Positions 20,385 to 30,280 are shown, counted from the first letter of the stretch. The stretch: 64,000 nucleotides of DNA from Macrosoma leucophasiata (GCA_036365455.1 JAWQUS010000030.1:16140001-16204000), one strand, 5' to 3'. Numbers and translations: made by a program. Notes: a model not told the origin generated them from the letters alone.

Positions 20385-20676
20385 TAAACGTAACGCACGC
20401 AACTTCACGCCTGTACACCCCGAAGGGGTACGCAGAGTTAAATGCATACATACAAACACTCTCGATTCACCGGTTAAGTTTTGGCCCATGTAACATGCGA
20501 CGAGCCTGTTTACATCTGCGAGCACATTCCCAAACTCCAAAGTACTGGGAAACTGCCAGAAAATGAAAAAATCCCAATAGAACCAGAGATAAAACTGGCA
20601 GTCCCCGCCCGACCCGGGTATCGAACCTACTACACCAGTGTTGGAGTGGCGTACTACCACTAGACTACTGAGGCAG
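20385..20676 (-). mobile_element. SINE-B, full but diverged
   Basis: Reverse orientation, from the AACTTCACGCCTGTACACCC end to the ACTACTGAGGCAG head. The B-box is mutated (GGGTATCGAACCTACT on the plus strand). Confidence 0.8.
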
Positions 20677-20879
20677 AAAATACGATTAATATCTAAATTG
20701 GTCTGCAATTGATGGAAATGTTAGTAATCATACAAAGAACGCCCTCCTTATTTTTGAAACCCGTTGAAAAATATTTCACCTCTCATACGAATCATCCACA
20801 CCACCGCACTACATCAAAATACAATCCACCGCAAAAATACGCGCAGTATTATCACATAACGTTAATCACACGTCGCGTA

Positions 20880-21010
20880 CCGCCTATTATTTTCAATTAC
20901 ACCCGCCAGGAAGGGTTGTTAATATTCATTCCCCGTCACCCGCCCGAGAATCGAACACCTGATCCCCGTAATAGCGGCCTAACCGATTGTCTAACTCCGA
21001 TATTAATCGC
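20880..21010 (-). mobile_element. Possible tRNA-derived SINE fragment
   Basis: On the minus strand, GTTAGACAATCGGTTAGGCC (A-box-like) is followed about 25 bp later by GGTGTTCGATTCTCG (B-box-like), with the usual spacing. No second copy in the window confirms a family. Confidence 0.4.
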
Positions 21011-21129
21011 GTATAATTTGGTCGGTAGCTAATTTTAATAGACGACTACCAATTACGTATATTTGGATAAGGTTCGTGTTACATCGACGCATCGATTAAG
21101 TGTATTATGGAGAGGTAATAAAAAAAAAA

Positions 21130-21440
21130 GTAACTTCACGCCTGTAATCCCCGAAGGGGTAGCCAGAGGTAAATGCATGCATTCAATCATACATGCAAAC
21201 ACCCACGACTCGCCGGTTTAGTTTTGGCCCATGTAACAGGTGGCGAACCTGTTGCCATCTCCGGGCACATTACCAAACTCCGGGGTACTGGGAAACTTCC
21301 AGAAAATGGAAAAATCCCAATAGAAGCAGAGATAAAGGATTTTAAACCGTTATCTCTGATAGTCCCCGACCCGGGGACGGGTTCGATTCCCGGGCTCCAG
21401 CGTAATAGTAGTGGCCTGCTACCACTACGCTACTGAGGCA
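21130..21440 (-). mobile_element. SINE-B with inverted B-box segment
   Basis: Collinear with SINE-B in reverse, except that the B-box (GGGTTCGATTCCCGGG) reads in the opposite direction between the CCCGGG palindromes. This is a local inversion of roughly 15 bp. Confidence 0.8.
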
Positions 21441-21493
21441 GGGGAGGTATTACTAGTACATTAACTATGTTTTAGTTTATTGAAAGAAGAAAG

Positions 21494-21768
21494 GTAGAGT
21501 GAAGGAGCTCGCGGGCGTAGGTACCACTGAATTACCTATTATACTTGCCGCTAAATGGTAGTTTTCAGCACTATCGTGTTCCGGTCAGGTGGTAATGTAC
21601 GACCCTATAATTTACGGCACAGGGGCATAACACCTTAGGCCTCAGGAGTGGTAACGCATCTGCATTTTGACCTTGGTCTTTGTGTGGGTGTCTATAGGCT
21701 GCAGTAATCACTTAACATCAATGTGAACTGCACGCTTGTTTGCCACTTCCATTACATAAAAAATATAT
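21494..21768 (+). mobile_element. SINE-A, lacking part of the head
   Basis: GGTAGAGTGAAGGAGCTCGC shows loss of a few bases in the head. The body and A-tail are intact. Confidence 0.8.
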
Positions 21769-21803
21769 ACTTAAATGTAATATTGAAATATTACATTGAA
21801 ACG

Positions 21804-22125
21804 CGCATGGCCCCGCGGCTGGTGTAGATAAGCGTACATAAGCGATCTACTTGATTAAGCATCGCGGGCGCGGTCGGATGTGTGATGGGTGACCGCTAGT
21901 CGCAAATTAAAATGCGCGTTTCCGTGCTTCATAGGGCAAGTCGTTAAACCTTGTCGGGTGCCTTATGGCAGGTTTGAAAACATCCGACAGCGGGTTGGCC
22001 ACTAACCCGTATCTCCACCAATCCGCATTGGAGCATCGTGGTGGTGTAAGCTCCAGGCCTCCCTCCAAAAAGGGGAGAGACTCGTGCCCAGCAATGGGAT
22101 GTATAATGGGTTGCCATTATTATTA
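21804..22125 (+). mobile_element. SINE-E (5S rRNA-derived), most complete copy
   Basis: The head ATGGCCCCGCGGCTGG is followed by TTGATTAAGCATCGCGGGCG and GATGGGTGACCGC. These correspond in order and spacing to the A-box/intermediate element (AATTAAGC..GGGCGCGG) and C-box (GATGGGGGACCGC) of metazoan 5S rRNA. The 3' part (CCTCCCTCCAAAAAGGGGAG, GGGATGTATAATGGGTTGCC, then ATT repeats) is probably the tail of the LINE that mobilises it. Related copies: 5002-5121 and 58271-58556. Confidence 0.7.
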
Positions 22126-22380
22126 AAATATATTGTGAACTTGCCTTTACCAGACCATCTGTCTCGTCGTCCTCGCAATTCTCATTAGGTGACTGTTTAA
22201 TTATCTCAACGCGATTTGAAATGAGATTGAATATAAATACCTTACAGCGAATATAATGCCGCCTTTATATATGTACTTAACCATTCAACAATCCATTTTA
22301 AGGCACATCGAGTGAAAGTCATTAATAATATCTTTAATTGTTATTTTATTTTAATCATCTATGCTATTTATTTCATTTCT

Positions 22381-22590
22381 ACTGATGGTAGAGCTCCAGT
22401 GATGGAGCTCACGGATATACGCACCAGCACGTGCACTAATTTAGTGTGTTAAAAGTGTCCTGCATCAAAAGTCCGCCGGCGGACATTCATTCATCAAAAA
22501 TCTGCGTTAACACGTTTCTTAAGATTGAGATGGTACTTGTTCAGCGATATTGTGTTCCGGTCAGGTAGTAATGTAGGGCTCTGTTATTTA
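22381..22590 (+). mobile_element. SINE-A fragment with an internal insertion
   Basis: The head (ACTGATGGTAGAGCTCCAGT) and the middle block (ATTGTGTTCCGGTCAGGTAG) are separated by about 90 bp of foreign sequence (about 22439-22528) carrying GTGTTAA...TTAACAC ends and a GTCCGCCGGCGGAC palindrome. Confidence 0.65.
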
Positions 22591-23224
22591 ATAGTTAATA
22601 AGAATTTTTAAAACAGATTGTACAATTTTAAAATTGATGAAATCATAAAAAAAAAATATCGTAAAATAGAGATGCTAAAATCAAAACAGGGTTAAAATTG
22701 ATACGTACATATGCCTGCATACATTCCATGGAATATGTAGAAACTGAAATAATACTAAGTCACCCAACGTCTAAGTAGGGAATTCGATGAACAAATAAAA
22801 AAATATAATAATACGTATTTCGTCTTTTTCTTAATACTTAACAATGTGCCATCATTTGATTTTACGATTCAATCTCCTATACACAATAGTTGTCTGGTAT
22901 TTGTACATCACTGCCTTTTTATACATCGTTTAAGAAGTAATCATTGCGAATGATGACAAAAGAAAGAAAAAAACGTGAAGTAACATTTTATTGCACTATT
23001 TGCCGCTACGAAATGCTACGAGAGTCGTAGACGCTCTACGAAAAATTTGTATGCTGGTGTGAATTTTGTTTCGACAACCGTTCCAAGCACACAAATAAAT
23101 AGTAAACATTAGTAAACATGTAACTGCTTACTCTATCTAATAAAGGCATCTAAGCAGTTATCTGATAAGTAACTGAATTAATAAACTAATTTATAAATCA
23201 CTATTTTTTTTTAATAAAAAAACG
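22591..23224. other. No gene recognised
   Basis: AT-rich apart from the small CTACG/CGTAG cluster at 22998-23052, related to that at 16440-16555. Confidence 0.4.
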
Positions 23225-23420
23225 GCATGTTTTATGGTTCGGGCATATAGAAAGAATGTCGCAAAAGCGAATGACTAAACATATATACAATGCGAGTGGG
23301 GATGGTTGCAGAGGCCCAGGCAGACCAAGATTGACCTACCATGACCAAATAGGTCGAGTACTGCCTGAGGGTGGGGGTCAAAAGTCTTAGGAATCGGCGT
23401 GCATAATGAGGAGAATGATG
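23225..23420 (+). pseudogene. LINE ORF2 C-terminal fragment (same family as 34000-34390)
   Basis: GGTTCGGGCATATAGAAAGA, then GGCCCAGGCAGACCAAGATT, GACCTACCATGACCAAATAG and AGTCTTAGGAATCGGCGTGC. This is the forward version of the basic GRPRLTYHDQIG-type region seen at 34007-34276. It has frameshifts and is too short to be functional. Confidence 0.6.
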
Positions 23421-23445
23421 AATGAAGAAAAAGCACTGGGACTAT

Positions 23446-23728
23446 TTTTGTATGTAATGGAAATGGCAATCAAGCATGCAGTTCACATTGATGATAAGTG
23501 ATGACTGCAGCCTATAGACACTTACACAAAGACCAAGGTCAGAATGCAAATGCGTTACCACTCCTGAGGCCTAAGGTATTATGCCTCAGTGCCGGAAATT
23601 ACAGGGCCGTACATTATCACCTGACCTGAACACGATAGTGCTGAACATTACCATTTAGCGGCAAGTAAGTTAGATAATGCGGTGGTGCCTACGCCCGCGA
23701 GCTCCGTCACTGGAGCCCTACCACCAGT
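23446..23728 (-). mobile_element. SINE-A, full-length copy
   Basis: All SINE-A blocks are present in reverse order, ending ACCACCAGT at 23728. Confidence 0.85.
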
Positions 23729-24043
23729 AAATGCTATTGAATATTTTGTTACAGCCTATGTAAGTTATTTTGTTGATGGACAAAATAAATAATTTCTAAA
23801 TATTTATTTGATTTCATTCAGTCTCACCAATTTGTACCGAGCCTTATAATACAGGGTGATCTAACAATGGGGAGCAAGTTATAATGAGCGGCTGTATAAA
23901 CTGATTGTTTCTGGCGAGATCGACTTGTTGTTTGATTTAACAGAATTGATGAATACGCCTTTAGATCGCTGATTGCTTGATCACGTTAGCCGTCGTATTG
24001 GGCCGTTTGTTGAAATTGTTCACTGGTGTTTTGTGGATATTGC

Positions 24044-24713
24044 GATAGTTATCTGGATTGTTTGAACGTAGAATATCCAATAAAATAATAAATATGCTCA
24101 CACTCACAGCCCTACACTAGGTATAAACCTGTATATACCATAAACCTTCATGGGTGCCGTTGAACACACACAAACTCAAAAACTCAAAAATTTATTATTC
24201 ACTTGGAAATAATAGAATTTGCTTGTGATAGGTCAAATTTCAAAATATAAAATTAAAGCGAATAACAATCAGTTGTTGTTCGTATTGATAAATATGTCAA
24301 AGTAAACAAAAATAAAATAAATAATGGTCCAAAAATACTTAATAATAAAAATACCGTATTTTTATTATTAAGTATTTTTGGATAGTTATCTGGATTGTTT
24401 GAACGTAGAATATCCGATAAAATAATAAATATGCTCACACTCACAGCCCTACACTAGGTATAAACCTGTATATACCATAAACCTTCATGGGTGCCGTTGA
24501 ACACACACAAACTCAAAAATTTATTATTCACTTGGAAATAATAGAATTTGCTTGTGATAGGTCAAATTTCAAAATATAAAATTAAAGCGAATAACAATCA
24601 GTTGTTATTCGTATTGATAAATATGTCAAAGTAAACAAAAATAAAATAAATAATGGTCCAAAAATACTCAATAATAAAAATACCGTGTTTTTATTATTAA
24701 GTATTTTTGGACC
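24044..24713. repeat. Tandem duplication (337-bp unit) of a SINE-C/LINE-tail composite with a long palindrome
   Basis: Two copies (24044-24380 and 24381-24713) each contain a SINE-C 3' piece (CAGCCCTACACTAGGTATAA), a LINE-tail piece (ATTCACTTGGAAATAATAGA) and a palindrome. In copy 1 the palindrome has two 26-bp arms around one central base (CCAAAAATACTTAATAATAA ... complement). Copy 2 carries mismatches in it. The 63-codon open frame across the junction is not a gene. Confidence 0.85.
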
Positions 24714-24918
24714 AGTTCCAAAGCCCACATTACTGAGAAAAACCCTGCCAAAACAAAACTCAGTAGGGTCTTTTCAAAATATTTTCACTTAGAACTATTT
24801 TCACAATATGGTACATATAACTATGTTTTACAATGCACATTAATTTCACAAAATTATTGTTTAAAGTCTTGTGGAGCAAGACCAGCATTTATCCAGGCGT
24901 CTCTATCCTTTAAATAGT

Positions 24919-25127
24919 CATCAAAACTCAAACTCGAGCTCAATAATTTATGTGATCACTTGGAAATAATAGAATATGCATCGAGTCTATAGTACGCATT
25001 TTGACATAGTGTGCGTTTAAAACATGACTTGAATTTATTATCTGTAAGTTCAAGAATGTTGCACGGAATTTTGTTCTAAAACTGTATACAACATGTGAAG
25101 AAACATTTAGGGGTTTCGATAGGGGAA
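24919..25127 (-). mobile_element. LINE 3'-tail fragment
   Basis: ATCACTTGGAAATAATAGAA begins like the other LINE-tail copies, then continues through TTTGACATAGTGTGCGTTTA and AATTTTGTTCTAAAACTGTA. It directly adjoins a SINE-C copy. Confidence 0.45.
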
Positions 25128-25266
25128 AACACAACACATACATAAATACTCAGACGCGAAACGAATATCTGTGGGCCATACAAATATTTGTCCCGATGCG
25201 GGGATCGAACCCGCGACCCTTCGAATCAAACGGGCGTCTCGCTCAGCTGGATTAAACGGGCCGTCG
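25128..25266 (-). mobile_element. SINE-C, 5' two thirds
   Basis: In reverse: ACAACACATACATAAATACT, then ATACAAATATTTGTCCCGAT, then the B-box complement CGGGGATCGAACCCGC, then the head end AAACGGGCCGTCG. Confidence 0.75.
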
Positions 25267-25290
25267 AAAATAAAATTAAAAATATTTTTT

Positions 25291-25412
25291 TACTCGTGGT
25301 AGTTCGAGTGTCATATCTTGAATTCGTAGATAACACTGCCAATCAATCTGCCACCCAATGGTAGTGTTCAGCATTATCGTGTATAAGGTAGGTTGACCAC
25401 CCACACAAAGAT
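25291..25412 (+). mobile_element. SINE-A, old 5' fragment
   Basis: ACTCGTGGTAGTTCGAGTGT and CCCAATGGTAGTGTTCAGCA keep the SINE-A order. Heavily diverged. Confidence 0.5.
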
Positions 25413-25654
25413 AAACCTATAATAGTTGTATGTGTGTAACATACCTCTTCGCATGTACATATTTAAGATACCTAATTTTATATTCTGTAAAAATCAATTA
25501 ACTACTACTATTACTACTACTATTTATTACTACTTATACCGTAAGAGAAAGAAAAAATTTATTTATTTTTTTTATATTTATTCTAACCCCCCTAGTCATT
25601 CTCAAGCCTTGGATGTCTCATGTGGCCTACCACCACCAAACCACTGAGAGAAAG

Positions 25655-25735
25655 AAGTGAAACTAAGCTAAAAAAGGTTTTAACGTAAATAGACACACCG
25701 TGGGCGGGGCATAAAAAGGACACACCGCACAATTC
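25655..25735 (+). repeat. Short dispersed repeat, partner of 6990-7075
   Basis: AATAGACACACCGTGGGCGG followed by GGCATAAAAAGGACACACCG. The GGGCGGGG box and CATAAAAAGG lie next to each other, which resembles a GC-box plus TATA arrangement. Confidence 0.5.
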
Positions 25736-25920
25736 CTTGCTGCACGATAAAATTATCTTGTCGCGATCAATCTATGATTGTATGAGTTCTAAACATTATT
25801 AGTAATTAAATAATATCTGAACCAAATAATTACCATTCTACACATATGCCGCATTAAAAAACCAAGCCGCACATAATGTGGAGTCGTTGAAACGCGATTA
25901 ACTTCCATCTCGTATAATTG

Positions 25921-25970
25921 CGGGATGGCGGCGGGGTGGCGGGTTGGCGGGGTGGCGGGGTGGCGATGTT
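25921..25970. repeat. GGCGGGGT minisatellite
   Basis: About six imperfect copies of an 8-bp G-rich unit. A G-quadruplex is possible on this strand. Confidence 0.75.
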
Positions 25971-26149
25971 TGCACTACTTAATTGCAAGCCATTGTGCCG
26001 CCCACCGAGCTCTGTAAATGCTATCACATTATGTAATCTCGCAGACGTTAGACTTCGCACATATCCGTATGATCGAGACTGTTAGCGGATGACGGTTTTA
26101 ACTTTTGAGCTCGTATGAATCTACGTGTTACTTCTAAATTTAAGGCTCC

Positions 26150-26300
26150 CGTAATAATTATCACAGAGACATAAGAACTAAAGTTTCAGCGGTGGCAACG
26201 CATCTGCATTTGATCTCTAGTTTTTGTGTAGATGACTGCAGGCTACAGTCATCACATAACATCTATGTGAACTGCATGCTTGTTTTTCAATTTCGTGATA
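26150..26300 (+). mobile_element. SINE-A (AACTATCACAGAG subfamily), 3' half
   Basis: TAATTATCACAGAGACATAA, then TGGCAACGCATCTGCATTTG, then CTATGTGAACTGCATGCTTG. Confidence 0.7.
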
Positions 26301-26369
26301 TATATTCTGGTGGGTCCTAGTAACTGCAGGCTTGTTTACTACCTTCTGCTAAAAACGCATCATGGCTAA

Positions 26370-26664
26370 GTTTTTTTTTTTTTTTTTATGTAATTGAAGT
26401 GGCAAACAAGCATGCAGTTCACATTGATGTAAAGTGATGACTGCAGCCTATAGACACCCACACAAAGACCAAGGTCAAAATGCAAATGCGTTACCACTCC
26501 TGAGGCCTAAGGTGTTATGCCTCTGTGCCGGAAATTACAGGGCCGTACATTACCACCTGACCGGAACACGATAGTGCTGAACACTACCATTTAGCGGCAA
26601 GTAAATCAGGTAATGCGGTGGTGCATACGCCCGCGAGCTCCGTCACTGGAGCTCTACCACCAGT
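26370..26664 (-). mobile_element. SINE-A inside the CHTF18 intron, 21 bp before the acceptor
   Basis: A full-length copy antisense to the gene, ending ACCACCAGT at 26664. Only 21 nt separate it from the last exon, so the branch point probably lies at the SINE border or within it. Confidence 0.85.
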
Positions 26665-26685
26665 AAACGTTGTGATTTGTTGCAG

Positions 26686-26789
26686 ACGCAGTGCCAGACG
26701 TGATCAAGTCGAGCAGCGTGTTCTATCAATACCAGGAGGGATACAACAACGCCGTGCGGCGTAACGTGCGCCTCCGGGACTTGTTATAA
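26686..26789 (+). CDS. CHTF18: CHTF18/Ctf18 last coding exon
   Basis: The acceptor TTTGTTGCAG precedes a 104-nt exon. Two bases complete the split codon from 20011 (giving Asp), 33 codons follow, and TAA ends the frame at 26787-26789. The protein ends VFYQYQEGYNNAVRRNVRLR then DLL. The EG-x-NAVRR-x-RDLL tail is the conserved C-terminus of Ctf18/CHTF18, the part that binds Dcc1 and Ctf8 in the Ctf18-RFC clamp loader. Codon use is GC-rich at third positions, unlike the AT-rich flanks, and there is no frameshift, so the gene is likely functional. A retroelement fragment in antisense starts immediately after the stop and therefore forms the 3' UTR. The nearest AATAAA is at 27683. Confidence 0.85.
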
Positions 26790-27302
26790 TACTTTATTAT
26801 TTTTTAATTTTTATTTATTTATTTATTTCAGGCAACAAATGTAAGACTATAAGTAAAACAAAGGCCCATATAAATATATACCTTACAGACTAACTTACAT
26901 AATAATAACACTATGAACTAACACTACACGTGATTACGGCGACGTGATGCGCGGTTTTTCTGCAGGGAGCTGTCCACGGAATTTCCGAAATAAGACTCCC
27001 TGCGGCCAGAACTCCTCATTTATGAAATTAGGCAGGTGCTGCGTCGGGACTCTCACCACATAGGAATTGAAATTCACTCTATGGCGAGACTCCAACCGCT
27101 CGACTCTCAGAGTGAAATTCGTCTTGACGCGGATGTAGTCGACGAGATCTTCAGCTTTCGTCGACCAGTGCACTCTGGACACGTAAAGTTGCGTTGATGG
27201 TACAGCTGGGCGCAACAAGTGTTTCGGTCCGGTCGACGCCGTACCGCATTGGTCGCGGTTGGCGGGCTTCTTCTTCCTCCTTTGTACCACCGTAAAGCCA
27301 TC
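26790..27302 (-). pseudogene. LINE ORF1-like C-terminal fragment with A-rich 3' tail
   Basis: The open frame 26934-27290 on the minus strand reads NRDQCGTASTGPKHLL, TQLYVSRVHWSTKAEDLVDY, LRVERLESRHRVNFNSYVVR and GVLFRKFRGQLP, then stops. I recognise this as the C-terminal domain of the gag-like ORF1 protein of arthropod non-LTR retrotransposons (jockey/CR1-type by memory, not tested). It lacks the N-terminal part and zinc knuckles. The sequence then runs through a short 3' UTR to an AAATAAATAAATAAAT tail at about 26800-26830. The arrangement is a 5'-truncated or internally deleted insertion next to the CHTF18 stop codon. No stop interrupts the 118 codons, so recent insertion or a captured domain are both possible. 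Confidence 0.65.
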
Positions 27303-27369
27303 CTCGTCGAAACTTTAAATTGGCTATTTCTTAATTTCTCATGAAAATACTTAGTGATTTGTTACCCAC

Positions 27370-27455
27370 TAATGGCCGAATACTCAAACGTCACGTGTTT
27401 CATCGAGACATACAACTTTAATTCCATAAATTAGTGAAGTTCGAATACACGGCCG
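27370..27455. mobile_element. Decayed MITE (TAATGGCCGAAT family)
   Basis: The left end AATGGCCGAATACTCAAACG matches the 54831 copy exactly. The right end is only faintly recognisable (TCGAATACACGGCC). Confidence 0.5.
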
Positions 27456-27945
27456 TACTGTCAGTACGGAGGGAAGCTATTTTCTTAATAATGTGTCATC
27501 GATTTTAATTGAATGAACAATGAAATGAACCGCAGACATATTTAACTATTAACCGGACGGTTGCGCCATTTTTTTATATAAATCTCCGCACAAGAAAACT
27601 TTTTACTTCCAATTATCATTAATATAATGGATTCCAAACGAACCAGGTGATAAAGGGAGGCAGATGCAATGCTACAGTTATTAATAAAGCCTGCGGTGAA
27701 CAAAACGAGCTTTTATTGGAAACTTTGTGCATAAATACATCAACGTGGTTATTTACGGCAGTTGTTGTGACAAACTCGTGATAAACCGACACTCGCAAAC
27801 TGGTTGAATAAAAACGGTTCGTTTCTAAATTTAAGTTTAAAAGAACACTTTTCTGATTGCGCCAATCTCTTCACGAATCTGAGTATATGCTTTTGTATAT
27901 TTTGTATATTTATAAGCTTTACTTTTTTTTTAATGTACCTACTGG
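27456..27945. other. No gene recognised
   Basis: AT-rich intergenic sequence with short open frames on both strands over the same stretch, and no domain similarity. It holds the AATAAA at 27683. Confidence 0.35.
27683..27688 (+). terminator. Candidate CHTF18 polyadenylation signal
   Basis: The first canonical AATAAA on the plus strand after the CHTF18 stop, about 890 nt downstream. Variant signals closer to the stop cannot be excluded. Confidence 0.3.
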
Positions 27946-28230
27946 AAGTGGCAAACAAGCATACAGTTCACATTGATGTTAAGTGAAGACTGCAGCCTAT
28001 AGACGAACTCCGTCACTGGAGCTCTACCACCAGTTTTTTACTGGTGGTAGTTTTATTTGGCCCTTTAATTTTAATGTTATGAAAGTGGCAAACAAGCATG
28101 CAGTTCACGTTGTTGTTAAGTGACGACTGCAGCCTATAGACACTTACACAAAGACCGAGGTCAAAATGCAGATGCGTTACCACTCCTGAGGCCTAAGGTG
28201 TTATGCCTCTGTGCCGGAAATTACACGGCT
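27946..28230 (-). mobile_element. Two partial SINE-A copies in tandem
   Basis: 27946-28032 is an internally deleted copy (3' end joined directly to the head), followed by a small forward head piece (28037-28050). 28081-28230 is the 3' half of another reverse copy, ending at GGAAATTACACGGCT. Confidence 0.75.
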
Positions 28231-28290
28231 AGGGTTGAATGGGAGAGAATACCATTTACTGTGAACGTCTTTCGGTTTAAATGATAATAT

Positions 28291-28572
28291 GTGGTAGAGT
28301 CCCAGTGTAGGGGCTCGAGGGCGTAGGCATCACCGCATTACCTAATTTATCTGCCGCTAAATGGTAGTGTTCAGCACTATCGTGTTCCGGTTAGATGATA
28401 ATGTATGGCCCCGTAATAATTATCACAGAGACATAACAACTAAGGTCTCAGGGGTGGCAACGCATCTGCATTTTGACCTCTGCTTTTTGTGTAGATGTGT
28501 ATAGGCTGCAGTCATCACTTAACATCCATGTGAGCTGCATGATTTTTGCCGCCTTCGTTACATAAAAAAAAA
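28291..28572 (+). mobile_element. SINE-A, older subfamily, near full length
   Basis: GTGGTAGAGTCCCAGTGTAG to an A-tail. It carries the AATTATCACAGAGACATAAC variant block. Confidence 0.8.
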
Positions 28573-28619
28573 GGATAAGGAATTATATTTTTTTTATACA
28601 TCGTCTTTATTCCATACAT

Positions 28620-28911
28620 TTTTTTTTTTTTTTTATGTAATGGGCGTGGCAAACAAGCATGCAGTTCACATTGATGTTAAGTGATGACTGCAGCCTATAG
28701 ACACCCACATGAAGACCAAGGTCAAAATGCAGATGCGTTACCACTCCTGAGGCCTAAGGTGTTATGCCTCTGTGCCGGAAATTACAGGGCCGTACATTAC
28801 CACCTGACCGGAACACGATAGTGCTGAACACTACCATTTAGCGGCAAGTATATTAGGTAATGCGGTGGTGCCTACGCCCGCGAGCTCCGTCACTGAAGCT
28901 CTACCACCAGT
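28620..28911 (-). mobile_element. SINE-A, full-length copy
   Basis: Poly(T) at the left (A-tail) and the head ending ACCACCAGT at 28911. Confidence 0.85.
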
Positions 28912-29236
28912 AAATGTAGTTCCTTTGGGCTTTTAGCGTGATTATGAAGTTAAGAATTTGCTTCGTTTGTATACTTTTGTGTATAAGAAAAGACTTTTAA
29001 TTAAATGTACAGTGTACTTGTATTAGATGTGTAAAAATAACATGTAAGTACAAATATATGCTAATGCTGCTTAAATATTGTACTCATTTGCTGCAGTTAA
29101 AATCTTTTGTAAATAAAAATGTTTTTAATAAACGTATCACTTTGTTTTTTTTTTATTATTTTAATGTAGCGATTTTCCCCAACTTGTTACTTAAATAAAT
29201 AAAAGAGAAAGTCAAAAGGTTTAGAAATTACTGAAC

Positions 29237-29371
29237 GAAAAAGTTTAGAAACTAAAGAAAAAACGGAAAGAAAAATTTAAATTAAGGACGGTAGCTTAGT
29301 GGTTAAGCGGCTGGACTGGTTATGAAATTTTTCTTTCCGTTTTTTCTTTAGTTTCTAAACTTTTTTACTGC
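29237..29371. mobile_element. Family D foldback with 40-bp arms
   Basis: The left arm AAAAAGTTTAGAAACTAAAG ... and the right arm CTTTAGTTTCTAAACTTTTT are near-perfect complements of about 42 bp. Between them lies part of the tRNA-like core (GGTAGCTTAGTGGTTAAGCG, GCTGGACTGG). Confidence 0.75.
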
Positions 29372-29459
29372 ACTCCCCCCCAGTTTTCGCCCGCGATCCT
29401 GACTTTAGTTAGTGTGATTGTTACGTCCGTATGGGAACTACGCGCCCATTGCACACTGA

Positions 29460-29714
29460 CCCCCTTATTCATAAACGTATTTTAGCTTAAGTGTTGCTGA
29501 TATCTCCTTTTTCTTTTTCTATCCTGCACATTTGAGAATGCAACTGACAAAGACAAAGCATTCTTAACCCCCTTATTCATAATCGTACATTAGATACGTT
29601 TTAGCTATAGAATGCTTTGTCCTTGTTAGTTGTATTGTCAAATGTGCAGGATAGAAAAAGACAAAGGAGAGATTAGCAACACTTTAGCTAAAATGCGTTT
29701 ATGAATAAAGGGGG
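29460..29714. mobile_element. MITE pair, PIF/Harbinger-like
   Basis: 29568-29714 is a complete 147-bp copy of the 17568 family, with TAA on both sides (29565-29567, 29715-29717). It adjoins a half copy in opposite orientation (29460-29564). Confidence 0.8.
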
Positions 29715-29779
29715 TAATTATCTAGGTATGTTTGTATTAAAAAAAGTTATAATTAAATAATTTTTACAATATTAATTTT

Positions 29780-29945
29780 TGTATGGCCCTATAATAACTG
29801 TCACAGAGACATAACAACTAAGATTTCAGGGGTAACGCATCTGCATTTTGACCTTGGTCTTTGTGTAATTATCTATAGGCTGCAGTCATCACTTAATATC
29901 AATGTGAACTGCATGCTTGTTTGCCACTTCCATTACATAAACAAA
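29780..29945 (+). mobile_element. SINE-A, 3' half
   Basis: AATAACTGTCACAGAGACAT to CCACTTCCATTACATAAACA. Confidence 0.7.
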
Positions 29946-30280
29946 AATGTATATATTTTTGTGGCTTACATAAAATTGACACACCCTGTCCAATAATAAC
30001 ACCATCATCAAAATCGGACAACTCTGAAAAAAGTGATGCGTATAACGTTGTAATCAAGCAGCAAATAAACAATAATTTCAATTTTCTATTTTTCTACCCT
30101 TTATTTAGGTTGGAATTTTGTTTTAAATTTATATGGGACCAACTTCGTGGTATGACCTTTCCAATAAAAAAGAATTATCAAAATAGGACTACTCAGTAAA
30201 AAGTTATGCGTGGTCATACATAAAAAAATATACAGACGCATCGACTTGAGAACCACCGTTTTTTCGTCGGTTAAAAAAAG
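29946..30280. repeat. Unclassified dispersed repeat with internal similarity
   Basis: CACCATCATCAAAATCGGAC...AAAAAAGTGATGCG resembles AATTATCAAAATAGGACTAC...AAAAAGTTATGCG downstream. The end GACTTGAGAACCACCGTTTT is a motif common in lepidopteran intergenic repeats. Confidence 0.4.

Noticed and set aside
20370..20708. 112-codon frame on the minus strand, and similar frames at 21173, 36050, 39143 and 53705
   Set aside because: All lie inside SINE-B copies; the shared peptide (HVTGGEPVAISGHITKLRGT) is a translation of the SINE body.
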